Below the pieces are notes generated by a model, which was not told the DNA's origin, did not search any database, and worked only from the letters and a program-made list of their open reading frames with translations. This document shows, one piece after another, positions 7,061 to 16,630 of a stretch of DNA of 64,000 nucleotides. Made by a program: the position numbers and the translations under genes. Within the stretch, counting starts at the first letter, position 1. Each line of letters opens with the position of its first letter. The stretch comes from Vampirovibrionales bacterium (lineage in GTDB: Bacteria > Cyanobacteriota > Vampirovibrionia > Vampirovibrionales > Vampirovibrionaceae), in assembly GCA_029262635.1 (NCBI GenBank), contig JAJCZA010000005.1, forward strand, positions 1 through 64,000, written 5' to 3'.

Positions 7061-9916
7061 ATGACTGTTTATCATTCAAAGCTTTTTGCCAATATTCTTC
7101 AACGTCGCCACTCAGCGGCAGATGAAGAGAAGTTGGCTACCGCTTTGCTTGATGCTCAGGTTGACTTGAACCCACACCAGGTAGAAGCTGCCCTTTTCGC
7201 CTTCAAGTCGCCTCTTTCTAAGGGTGCTATTTTGGCAGATGAGGTCGGGCTTGGGAAAACCATTGAGGCTGGCCTCCTACTGTCACAGAAGTGGACTGAA
7301 GGTAAACGCCGCATTTTGATTATTACTCCAGCCAATTTGCGAAAGCAGTGGTCTCAGGAGATGGAAGAAAAGTTCTTCCTGCCTACGCTCATCCTAGAAT
7401 CCAAAAACTATAATAAGATGCGGAAGGATGGTGTTTATCGGCCCTTTGAACAGGATGCTTTGGTTATTTGTTCCTTTCAGTTTGCGGCGCGTCATGAAGA
7501 GGAATTAATGACAACTCGATGGGACTTGGTTGTCATTGATGAAGCCCATCGACTTCGGAACGTATACCGAACAGACAATAAGATCGGACGACGGTTAAAA
7601 AATGCCCTATCCAATTCACCAAAGGTACTTCTAACAGCGACACCGCTTCAGAATTCTTTGATGGAACTTTATGGCCTTGTCAGTTTGATTGACGATTATG
7701 CTTTTGGTGATGCCAGTAGTTTCCGTGCTCAATATACCCGTTTAACGGGTAATGATCCTTATATAGAATTGAAGGATCGGTTGAAGCCTATTTGTCACCG
7801 AACACTCCGGCGTCAAGTATTGGAATATATTCGTTATACCAACCGCATTCCTATTACTCAGGAGTTTTACCCAACAGACGACGAGCAAATGCTCTATGAC
7901 ATGGTGTCGGAATATCTTCAGCGAGACAGTTTAAAAGCATTGCCTTCAAGTCAACGAACTTTGATGACGCTGATTTTGCGAAAACTTTTGGCCTCATCTA
8001 CCTTTGCCATTGCTGGAGCGCTTGATTCTCTTGCCCGCAAACTGGAGCGGCAGCTTAAAGATGATGCTGCTTTACGTGATAGTTTGGAGGAGGAGCTTTC
8101 CGAGGATTACGAGGAATTGCCAGAAATTGCCGATGAGTGGTCTGAAGATGAGGAACAAGAAGAAACACCAGAACTGCTCACAGCATCAGATATCGCTACT
8201 ATTGAAGCTGAAATTACTGAACTGAGAGCTTTCCGTGATTTAGCGGTTTCTATTACCGAAAACGCTAAGGGGCAAGCGCTGTTAATGGCATTAGAGGCGG
8301 GCTTTGCTAAGGCAGATGAATTAGGCGCAGCACAAAAAGCAATTATTTTTACAGAGTCCCGACGCACACAGGACTACTTGGTTCGCCTTCTTTCCGAAAA
8401 TGGTTATGATGGCCAACTGGTACTCTTCAACGGAAGCAACAATGACCCACAGTCTAAAGCTATTTATCAGTCGTGGTTAGGAGAAAACAAGGGTACTGAT
8501 CGTGTATCCGGTTCTCGCACCGTAGATATGCGAGCGGCACTGGTGGAGCAATTTAAGAATAAGGCTTCAATCATGATTGCCACGGAAGCGGCAGCAGAAG
8601 GTATTAATCTTCAGTTCTGTTCGATGGTTGTAAACTATGACCTCCCCTGGAATCCACAACGTATAGAACAGCGTATTGGGCGTTGCCATCGTTATGGCCA
8701 GAAATATGATGTTGTCGTGGTGAATTTTCTGAACAGAAAGAACGAGGCCGATCAGCGAGTTTATGAATTGCTGGCAGAGAAATTCCAACTCTTTTCCGGT
8801 GTGTTTGGTGCTTCCGATGAAGTGCTTGGGGCTATCGAGTCCGGGGTAGAGTTTGAGAAGCGTATTGTTTCGATCTACCAAACCTGCCGGACACCGGAAC
8901 AGATAGAAACGGCATTTGGCGAACTTCGGGCGGAAATGGATGAAAAAATTACAGCCAAAATGGAAGACACACGCCAGAAATTGCTTGAAAACTTTGATGC
9001 TGAGGTTCATGACAGGTTAAAGGTCAACCTGAGTCAGAGCCGGGAATATATGAACCGCTATGAACGAATGCTATGGCTGGTAACATGCCAAGAGCTTGAA
9101 GGTCATGCCAAATTTGATGAGAGAGAATTGGCCTTTATGCTGGAAAAATTGCCGGGTGGTGTGAAGGCAGAGACAGGTTTTTATTATATTTCAAAGCAAC
9201 CGAAAAGGGGGCACCGTTACCGATTAGGTCACCCCTTAGCACAATACCTCCTTAACCAAGCTGCTTGTCGAAAGCTTGAAGGTGCTCATATCGTCTTCAA
9301 TTATTCTGACTGGCCACAAACGGCTATTAATCTTGAACCTTTTATAGGAAAAGCCGGTACTCTTTCTGTACGTAAAATCTCTATCTCTGGCGCAGATGCT
9401 CAAGATCATATCTTAATAGCGGCCATCACTGATGCTGGAGAAGTAATAGAGCCGAAAACAGCGATGCGTTTGTTTGAGTTACCTGCCCACATAGCAAGTG
9501 AAGGACAGGCAAAGGCTTCTAAAGCGATACAGGATACCCTTGAGTCCCAGCAAAAAGCCATTTTGGATGAACTTGCCCTGCGGCAAAGCATTTGGTTCGA
9601 TCAGGAAATGGAGAAGCTGGATCATTGGGCAGAAGATAAACGTGCCAGCCTGAAGATTAATCTGAAAGAATTGGATGATCAGGTGAAAGAACTTAAAAAG
9701 CAGATTCGTCAAACCGCAAACCTGCCAGATAAACTGGCCTTACAACACAAGGTAAAAGGCTTGGAAGGCAAGCGTAATGATGCTTGGCGGGTATATGACG
9801 ACGCCGCCCGTGAAATTGAGGTGGAAAAGGATCGCCTTTTAGACGATGTGGAAACCTACCTTAAGCAAGAGACAACCACTGAAACAGTATTTACGATTAC
9901 ATTTGAGATTCAATAA
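7061..9916 (+). CDS. SNF2/SWI2-type DEAD/DEAH helicase
   Basis: 951 aa; DEVGLGKTIEAG, DEAHRLRN, LTATPLQNS, ATEAAAEGINLQFC, DLPWNPQRIEQRIGRCHRYGQ. Confidence 0.95.
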   Translation: MTVYHSKLFANILQRRHSAADEEKLATALLDAQVDLNPHQVEAALFAFKSPLSKGAILADEVGLGKTIEAGLLLSQKWTEGKRRILIITPANLRKQWSQEMEEKFFLPTLILESKNYNKMRKDGVYRPFEQDALVICSFQFAARHEEELMTTRWDLVVIDEAHRLRNVYRTDNKIGRRLKNALSNSPKVLLTATPLQNSLMELYGLVSLIDDYAFGDASSFRAQYTRLTGNDPYIELKDRLKPICHRTLRRQVLEYIRYTNRIPITQEFYPTDDEQMLYDMVSEYLQRDSLKALPSSQRTLMTLILRKLLASSTFAIAGALDSLARKLERQLKDDAALRDSLEEELSEDYEELPEIADEWSEDEEQEETPELLTASDIATIEAEITELRAFRDLAVSITENAKGQALLMALEAGFAKADELGAAQKAIIFTESRRTQDYLVRLLSENGYDGQLVLFNGSNNDPQSKAIYQSWLGENKGTDRVSGSRTVDMRAALVEQFKNKASIMIATEAAAEGINLQFCSMVVNYDLPWNPQRIEQRIGRCHRYGQKYDVVVVNFLNRKNEADQRVYELLAEKFQLFSGVFGASDEVLGAIESGVEFEKRIVSIYQTCRTPEQIETAFGELRAEMDEKITAKMEDTRQKLLENFDAEVHDRLKVNLSQSREYMNRYERMLWLVTCQELEGHAKFDERELAFMLEKLPGGVKAETGFYYISKQPKRGHRYRLGHPLAQYLLNQAACRKLEGAHIVFNYSDWPQTAINLEPFIGKAGTLSVRKISISGADAQDHILIAAITDAGEVIEPKTAMRLFELPAHIASEGQAKASKAIQDTLESQQKAILDELALRQSIWFDQEMEKLDHWAEDKRASLKINLKELDDQVKELKKQIRQTANLPDKLALQHKVKGLEGKRNDAWRVYDDAAREIEVEKDRLLDDVETYLKQETTTETVFTITFEIQ

Positions 9917-9930
9917 AGGATGACATTGAT

Positions 9931-11940
9931 ATGACTACGCCAAAGACTGAACTCCCCGAAAAAATGCCACTGACCAGCATGGATATTGCCGAGGAAAAAC
10001 GGGAAGAATTGAAATGCTGTTTAAAGACTGCATTTCCCGAAGTTTTTGGTGAAGATAAAATCGATTATGACCAACTGAAGCGCGTGTTGGGCGAATGGGT
10101 AGAACCGGATCGGGAACGTTTTGGTCTGAACTGGCCCGGTAAAGCTGCGTGTATGAAGGTAATTCAGGCACCGAGTGTTGGGACGTTGAAACCTTGTCCT
10201 GACGAGAGTGTGGATTGGGATACCACACAAAACCTCTTTATTGAAGGGGACAACCTGGAAGTCTTGAAGCTGCTTCAAAAAGCTTACTTCGGTAAGGTGA
10301 AGATGATCTACATCGACCCACCCTATAACACAGGCAAAGAGTTTATTTACCCAGACAAATATGCTGAAACGCTTGATACCTATTTGGAATACACAGGCCA
10401 AAAGGATGCTGAAGGCCGGAGGTTTAGTACCAACACCGATACCAGTGGACGCTTTCATAGTCGGTGGCTGAACATGATGTACCCACGTTTATATCTAGCG
10501 AAGAATCTGCTTCGAGAGGACGGGGCAATTTTTATCTCAATTGATGACAATGAATTTGGGAATCTCAAGTCACTCTGTGATCATCTTTTTGGAGAAGAAA
10601 ACCATGCAGCTACCATTTCTGTAATTAACAATCTAAAGGGTAGAAATGATAAAAAGAATATTGCAACTTGCCATGAATATCTTCTAGTCTACGGGAAGCA
10701 AGAGTTTGAGTCTTATGGTGTCCCTCTCAATAAAGAACAGTTAGCGGCCTACAAATATGAGGACGAAGCAGGACATAAATACGCACTGAGAGATTTAAGG
10801 AAAAGAGGTGGGGCAGATAAACGTACTGATCGACCTAATCTGTATTTCCCCATCTATTACAATGAGTCGACAAACCAATGCTCATTGGAAAAACACTCCG
10901 ATACTGATGTTGAGATCTTCCCCCTTCTAGGAGACGGTACAGAAGGATGCTGGCGCTGGGGAAAGACGAAAGTATTGGAAAACCTTGATATTCTTCATCC
11001 TAAATACAATAGGACAAAGGATCGATGGGGCATTGAACATAGGGTGTATCTCGATCCCACTGTTAGAGATGACATTTCCAATGATGATGAAATAGATGAT
11101 GAAGAGCGGCTGTACGAGAGGACATCCAAACCTAAATCGTTTTGGTGGGGTGCAGAACTTTCTACTGATGTGGCAGGAAGAGAGTTTAAAGTTCTTTTCA
11201 ACGGCCTGAGCACGGACTATCCGAAATCCCCATTCTTTATTGAAAAGACACTTCATATGGCAACTAAGCCAGGAGACTTAATTATTGACTTCTTTGCGGG
11301 GTATAGTACCACAGCTCAAGCTGTTCAAAACTTGAATGCAATGGGAGAAGGGAACCGTCATTTTATAATGGTACAGCTACCGGAACAATGCGACCCTGAA
11401 ACAAAGGAGTTTAAAGCAGGATTTCACAATATTGCTGAACTTTCCAGAGAGCGTATCCGTAGATCTTCTCAAATACTTAATGATAAAGGGCATACAAACC
11501 AAGCAGACTTGGGGTTTCGTGCCTATAAACTAGATAGCTCTTGTTTTAAACGATGGGAAGGTGATATTGCGGGCTTGTCGGAAGAACAATTAATTCTTAA
11601 GTTAAAAGATCATGCTCATCACATTAGCGACAATGCCAAAGCCGAGGACATCCTGTATGAATTACTATTAAAAGACGGCTTTGAGCTAACCGTCCCGATT
11701 CAAAAGCTGACCTTGGCAGGCAAGGAAGTCTTTTCCATCGCCAAAGGAGAGCTTCTGATCTGCCTGGAAAAACAATTGACTCAGGAACTCATGGATGAAA
11801 TTGCAGCCCTTGATCCGGCAAGGGTCATCGTTCTCGATGCTGGGTTCCAGAACAATGATCAGTTAAAGGCCAATGCCGTTCAAACCTTTAAGGCCCGTGC
11901 CCGTGACAAAGAAACGGCCATCGTGTTTAGAACGGTCTAA
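9931..11940 (+). CDS. Type III restriction-modification DNA methyltransferase (Mod)
   Basis: 669 aa; DPPYNTGKEF (motif IV) precedes the SAM motif DFFAGYSTTAQAV, i.e. beta-class order. Confidence 0.92.
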   Translation: MTTPKTELPEKMPLTSMDIAEEKREELKCCLKTAFPEVFGEDKIDYDQLKRVLGEWVEPDRERFGLNWPGKAACMKVIQAPSVGTLKPCPDESVDWDTTQNLFIEGDNLEVLKLLQKAYFGKVKMIYIDPPYNTGKEFIYPDKYAETLDTYLEYTGQKDAEGRRFSTNTDTSGRFHSRWLNMMYPRLYLAKNLLREDGAIFISIDDNEFGNLKSLCDHLFGEENHAATISVINNLKGRNDKKNIATCHEYLLVYGKQEFESYGVPLNKEQLAAYKYEDEAGHKYALRDLRKRGGADKRTDRPNLYFPIYYNESTNQCSLEKHSDTDVEIFPLLGDGTEGCWRWGKTKVLENLDILHPKYNRTKDRWGIEHRVYLDPTVRDDISNDDEIDDEERLYERTSKPKSFWWGAELSTDVAGREFKVLFNGLSTDYPKSPFFIEKTLHMATKPGDLIIDFFAGYSTTAQAVQNLNAMGEGNRHFIMVQLPEQCDPETKEFKAGFHNIAELSRERIRRSSQILNDKGHTNQADLGFRAYKLDSSCFKRWEGDIAGLSEEQLILKLKDHAHHISDNAKAEDILYELLLKDGFELTVPIQKLTLAGKEVFSIAKGELLICLEKQLTQELMDEIAALDPARVIVLDAGFQNNDQLKANAVQTFKARARDKETAIVFRTV

Positions 11941-11952
11941 GGAGTTTTACCA

Positions 11953-13683
11953 ATGGGGCAACAAGATTTAGAAATTCATGAACTCGTCGCTAAAATCGAA
12001 CGCGGCGAGATACGATTACCGGAAATGCAGCGTCAGTATGTATGGAAAGCGCCTCGTGTTCGGGATTTATTAGACAGTCTTTACCGGGGCTATCCTTCAG
12101 GTACTATTCTAACGTGGGAAACCGATGAATCTATTGCAACACGCGAATTTTCTGTTGAGCAAAGCGACAATGGTGGCCATCGGTATCAATTGCTTTTAGA
12201 TGGGCAGCAGCGCCTTACATCGCTTTCTGCCATTTTACGTGGTGAGCCTATTAATGTGCGTGGGAGAAAACGCCCTATTGATGTTCTCTTTAACCTGGAA
12301 CATCCAGACACTTTGGAAATTGTCTCCGAAGTAGATGAAGACAGTGACGATACGGATGTAGACTCTACTGATGATGAGTTTGCAGATGCGACTGAGGATG
12401 AGTTGCTAAAGCGGTTTGATAAAATGGCTTTTGTCGTTGCAACAAATAAACTGGCAGCACTTCCGCACTGGGTCTCTGTTATAGAAGTGTTTAGAGAAAA
12501 CAGTGATGCGCCATTTTTAAAACAAGCGGGAATCACATCAATGGATGATCCCCGCTATGATAAATATACACAACGTCTCAAGCGATTGAGAGATATTAAA
12601 AAATATAATTATCGGGTTCATATCCTGGAACGGGATAAATCATACGAAGAAGTTACTGAAATTTTTGTTCGAGTGAACTCCCTTGGAACCAAGTTACGTA
12701 GCTCTGATTTGGCCCTGGCTCAGATCACAGCAACTTGGCGAAATTCTTTGAAAACATTTCAAATGTTTGAAAATGAGTGTCGGAAACAAGGGTTTGATTT
12801 TGAATTAGCACTCCATTTAAAAAACATGATAGCGTTTGCTACTGGTCAATCTCGTTTTAAAACGGTTGCCAGCCTAACTCAGGACGCATTAGAAACGGCC
12901 TGGATGGATGCTAAAAGTGGTATGGATTTTGCACTAAACTTTTTGCGGAGTAATGTTGGTATTGACAATTCGGCATTACTATCTTCCCCATTTATAATGA
13001 TAACCCTTGCCTATTACGGGCATACTAAGGGGTATGAACTTACCCCGACAGAAGAACAGCAGCTTCGTTATTGGGTATTGATGGCAAATGCGAAGGCACG
13101 TTATTCAAGAGGTTCCTCAGAGACGTTTTTGGATCAAGATATAGCAGCTATAAGAAAAGGAGGTAATGTTCAAGCCCTGATTCAATCGTTGAGAACTCAA
13201 GTGGGACGGCTTGAAATTCTCCCAGAGGATCTTGAAAATCGTAATAGTCGAAGTGCTTATTTTAAAACGATGTTTCTGGCATTCCGAAAAGATGGTGCGT
13301 GTGACTGGCGTGATCAACTTATTATTTCACTCAAACATACAAACACAAAACATCGCTTGGAATTTCACCATATTTTCCCACAAGATTTATTAAAAGGGCT
13401 TGAAAAGAACTTGATCAATGATATTTGTAACATGGCCTTTTTAGGTGGTCGTACCAACAAAAAAATTAGTAACAAGCCACCTGAAGAGTATTTACCCCAA
13501 ATTATTGATAAAAATGGCGAAGCTGCACTGACACGCCAACAAATTCCTACTAATCCAGAATTGTGGCCTATTGATCAATATAAGCGATTTCTTGCTGAGC
13601 GTCGGCGCTTGGTTGCGAATCGACTTAATGAATTTTTAGAACATGCCAAAATAGATGCCCTGCGAGAGGAAGTTACCGTATGA
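11953..13683 (+). CDS. DUF262 (GmrSD-like) protein with C-terminal HNH-like domain
   Basis: 576 aa; LLLDGQQRLTSL and HHIFPQDLLKG...N...LGGRTNKKISNKPPEEYL. Confidence 0.88.
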   Translation: MGQQDLEIHELVAKIERGEIRLPEMQRQYVWKAPRVRDLLDSLYRGYPSGTILTWETDESIATREFSVEQSDNGGHRYQLLLDGQQRLTSLSAILRGEPINVRGRKRPIDVLFNLEHPDTLEIVSEVDEDSDDTDVDSTDDEFADATEDELLKRFDKMAFVVATNKLAALPHWVSVIEVFRENSDAPFLKQAGITSMDDPRYDKYTQRLKRLRDIKKYNYRVHILERDKSYEEVTEIFVRVNSLGTKLRSSDLALAQITATWRNSLKTFQMFENECRKQGFDFELALHLKNMIAFATGQSRFKTVASLTQDALETAWMDAKSGMDFALNFLRSNVGIDNSALLSSPFIMITLAYYGHTKGYELTPTEEQQLRYWVLMANAKARYSRGSSETFLDQDIAAIRKGGNVQALIQSLRTQVGRLEILPEDLENRNSRSAYFKTMFLAFRKDGACDWRDQLIISLKHTNTKHRLEFHHIFPQDLLKGLEKNLINDICNMAFLGGRTNKKISNKPPEEYLPQIIDKNGEAALTRQQIPTNPELWPIDQYKRFLAERRRLVANRLNEFLEHAKIDALREEVTV

Positions 13684-16628
13684 TGAAACTCAAATTTGAT
13701 CCATCCCTCGCATACCAGCAGGATGCCGTAGACGCTGTAGCTGATCTGTTTGACGGCCAACCCCTGAGTCAATCTACATTTGAAATCAGTTCTGAACTTC
13801 CTAATGGTGTTGTCATTACTCACAATGGTGTGGGGAATAATATATGCCTGTCAAACGAAGATTTTTTGGCTAACGTCCATAAAATTCAGGAACGCAATGA
13901 CCTTGCCAAAGTGGATACCCTCAAAGGTCGTGATTTTTCCGTGGAGATGGAGACCGGAACCGGAAAAACCTATGTTTATCTCCGTTCTATCTTTGAGTTG
14001 AACAAGCGTTATGGCTTTACGAAGTTCATTATTGTTGTTCCCAGTGTACCCATTAAGGAAGGGGTTCTCAAAAGTATTGATATTATGCGGGATCACTTCC
14101 GGGCCTTATATGATAACGTCCCGTTTAAAGAATTCGTCTATGATTCTAAGCGTCTGGGCGCTGTCAGGCAGTTTTCCACGAGCAATAATATCAAGATTAT
14201 GGTGATTACTATTGATTCTTTCCGAAAGGATATTCAAGACGAAGATGTCGATTATGACAACCTGTCCGAGGAAGACGAACGGAAGCTTAACGTTATCTAT
14301 CGTTATAACGATAAGATGCAGGGACGCCCTATTGAGTTTATTCAAGCGACAAACCCGATTGTAATTATTGATGAACCTCAAAGCGTTGATAACACACCAA
14401 AATCTCGTCGAGCAATTCAACAATTAAACCCGGCAGCGACCTTACGCTACTCGGCTACACACCGGGAAAAATATAATCTTCTTTATAAACTTGGCCCCAT
14501 TGATGCTTACGATCTCCGTCTGGTAAAGCGCATTGAAGTCGCCTCTATTCGTGCGGATGATGATTTTGGCAATGCTTATGTAAAATTGCTAAAAACGGAT
14601 AATCGCAATGGTATTAAGGCGCAAGTGGAAATCTTCAAGGATGGTGGCCCCACGCCCAAACGATTCAAAACCTGGGTAAAGAAGGGTGATGATCTTTACC
14701 AGAAGTCGGGAGAGTTTTTCTCTTATCAACATGGGTATGTTGTTCAAACTATTGATTGTACACCTGGCGCTGAAAGTATTGAATTCAACCAAGGACTTTT
14801 TCTGGAAGTTGGGCAAGAAACTGGCGGTAGTGCTGATGACGTGATGAAGGCGATGGTACATGAGACCATAGAACAGCATTTGAAAAAAGAACGCATCCTG
14901 AGAGGACAAGGAATCAAGGTGCTTTCTCTCTTCTTTATTGACAAGGTGGCCAATTATCGAATTTACAATGATGATGGTACCGTGGGGCTTGGAAAAATAG
15001 GTCAATGGTTTGAGGAAGAATATAAGGCACTTATTGCCAAATCGCAATATAAAGACTTAATTCCATTTTCAGTTGAGCAGCTTCATAATGGCTACTTCTC
15101 CCAGGATAAAAAGGGACAGGCAAAAGACACTAGGGGTAATACACAGGCGGACGAAGACACTTACGCATTGATCATGCGTGATAAAGAACGCCTGCTTGAT
15201 CCAAACGAACCACTCCGGTTCATCTTTAGCCATACAGCCTTAAAAGAAGGATGGGATAATCCGAATGTTTTTCAAATCTGTACCCTTAGGGAAGTTGGCA
15301 CTGAGCTTGAGCGCCGCCAGCAAATAGGTCGAGGACTTCGACTGCCTGTTAATGATCAAGGTGAACGGGTTCATGATGAACACCTGAATCGGCTAACAGT
15401 AATTGCCGGAGAAGCATACGAAGAGTTTGCTCAAGCGCTTCAAGCAGAGTATGAGCATGAGTATGGCATCAAATTTGGGCGAGTTGAGCAACATGCTTTT
15501 GCTAAATTAGTAGAACGTGCTGAAGATGGTACTGAAAAATCTATTGGTCAAGAACGATCTGAGGCAGTATGGAAGGCAGTTCAGGCTGCGGGATATATCA
15601 ATGAGAATGGCGACATTCAAGATAAGTTTGACCCTTCCAATATTTTATTCCAAATGGATCTTCCTGAAGAGTTCCATACCTTTCGGTCTGCTATTGTTGA
15701 TGAAATGAGACGTTATCTGTTTAAAAATCGGGTGGTAAATGCCCGTAAGAAAGGGCAATTAGCGTTTAATAAACGTGTTCAACTTCGGGAAGATTTCCAA
15801 GAATTATGGAATCGTATCCAGCAAAAGACCCGTTATCGAGTATATTTTGAGACTGCCGAACTGACAAACAGGGCTGTATCTCGATTGAAGAACATGGAAA
15901 AGATCCAAGAACTCAGTATCAGTATGAAGAGGGCTGAACTTGAGTTTGATAAGGCAGGCATTAACACAGAGTATCAACTCGAACATAAAACAATGAATCG
16001 GGAATCTCTGCTCTTTCTACCAGATATTATCACCTATCTTCAGAAGGAGACTGAACTTACCCGGCATACCCTCGTACAGATACTAAGTGAATCAGGTCGT
16101 TTGGATGAATTTCCAAAGAATCCTCAACAGTTTATGGCACTGACTGCCCGTGAAATATCCCGTGCGATGCATGAGTTAATGCTAGACGGTATTAAATATG
16201 AACGGATTGAAAGTTTTTGGGATATGCGGCGTATTGAAGAAGATGCTGAAAAGGGAATGCTTCGTTACCTGAATAATCTTTATCAGGTTAGAAATAAAGA
16301 TAAATGCTTATTTGACTATATTGAGTTTGACTCTGATGTTGAGAAACAGTTTGCTCAAGACCTTGATAATAATGAGCGAGTTAAGCTATTCGTCAAACTT
16401 CCAAACTGGTTTAAAATTGATACCCCTATTGGCCCTTACAATCCTGACTGGGCATTTGTAACTGAGGGTGATGAGCGCCTTTATTTTGTCCGTGAGACAA
16501 AGAGTACCCTAGACTCTGAAGAGCGGCGAACAAAAGAAAATCAGAAAATTCACTGTGGCGAAAGACATTTCCAGACAATTGGAGTGGACTTTGATGTTGT
16601 TACAAGCCTGAGTGAGGTTAATTTTTGA
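13680..16628 (+). CDS. Type III restriction enzyme, helicase/endonuclease subunit (Res)
   Basis: 982 aa; METGTGKTYVYLRS, IIDEPQ, SATHRE, RQQIGRGLRLP; C-terminal PDWAF...YFVRETK (PD-ExK type). Confidence 0.92.
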   Translation: MMKLKFDPSLAYQQDAVDAVADLFDGQPLSQSTFEISSELPNGVVITHNGVGNNICLSNEDFLANVHKIQERNDLAKVDTLKGRDFSVEMETGTGKTYVYLRSIFELNKRYGFTKFIIVVPSVPIKEGVLKSIDIMRDHFRALYDNVPFKEFVYDSKRLGAVRQFSTSNNIKIMVITIDSFRKDIQDEDVDYDNLSEEDERKLNVIYRYNDKMQGRPIEFIQATNPIVIIDEPQSVDNTPKSRRAIQQLNPAATLRYSATHREKYNLLYKLGPIDAYDLRLVKRIEVASIRADDDFGNAYVKLLKTDNRNGIKAQVEIFKDGGPTPKRFKTWVKKGDDLYQKSGEFFSYQHGYVVQTIDCTPGAESIEFNQGLFLEVGQETGGSADDVMKAMVHETIEQHLKKERILRGQGIKVLSLFFIDKVANYRIYNDDGTVGLGKIGQWFEEEYKALIAKSQYKDLIPFSVEQLHNGYFSQDKKGQAKDTRGNTQADEDTYALIMRDKERLLDPNEPLRFIFSHTALKEGWDNPNVFQICTLREVGTELERRQQIGRGLRLPVNDQGERVHDEHLNRLTVIAGEAYEEFAQALQAEYEHEYGIKFGRVEQHAFAKLVERAEDGTEKSIGQERSEAVWKAVQAAGYINENGDIQDKFDPSNILFQMDLPEEFHTFRSAIVDEMRRYLFKNRVVNARKKGQLAFNKRVQLREDFQELWNRIQQKTRYRVYFETAELTNRAVSRLKNMEKIQELSISMKRAELEFDKAGINTEYQLEHKTMNRESLLFLPDIITYLQKETELTRHTLVQILSESGRLDEFPKNPQQFMALTAREISRAMHELMLDGIKYERIESFWDMRRIEEDAEKGMLRYLNNLYQVRNKDKCLFDYIEFDSDVEKQFAQDLDNNERVKLFVKLPNWFKIDTPIGPYNPDWAFVTEGDERLYFVRETKSTLDSEERRTKENQKIHCGERHFQTIGVDFDVVTSLSEVNF

Positions 16629-16630
16629 GC

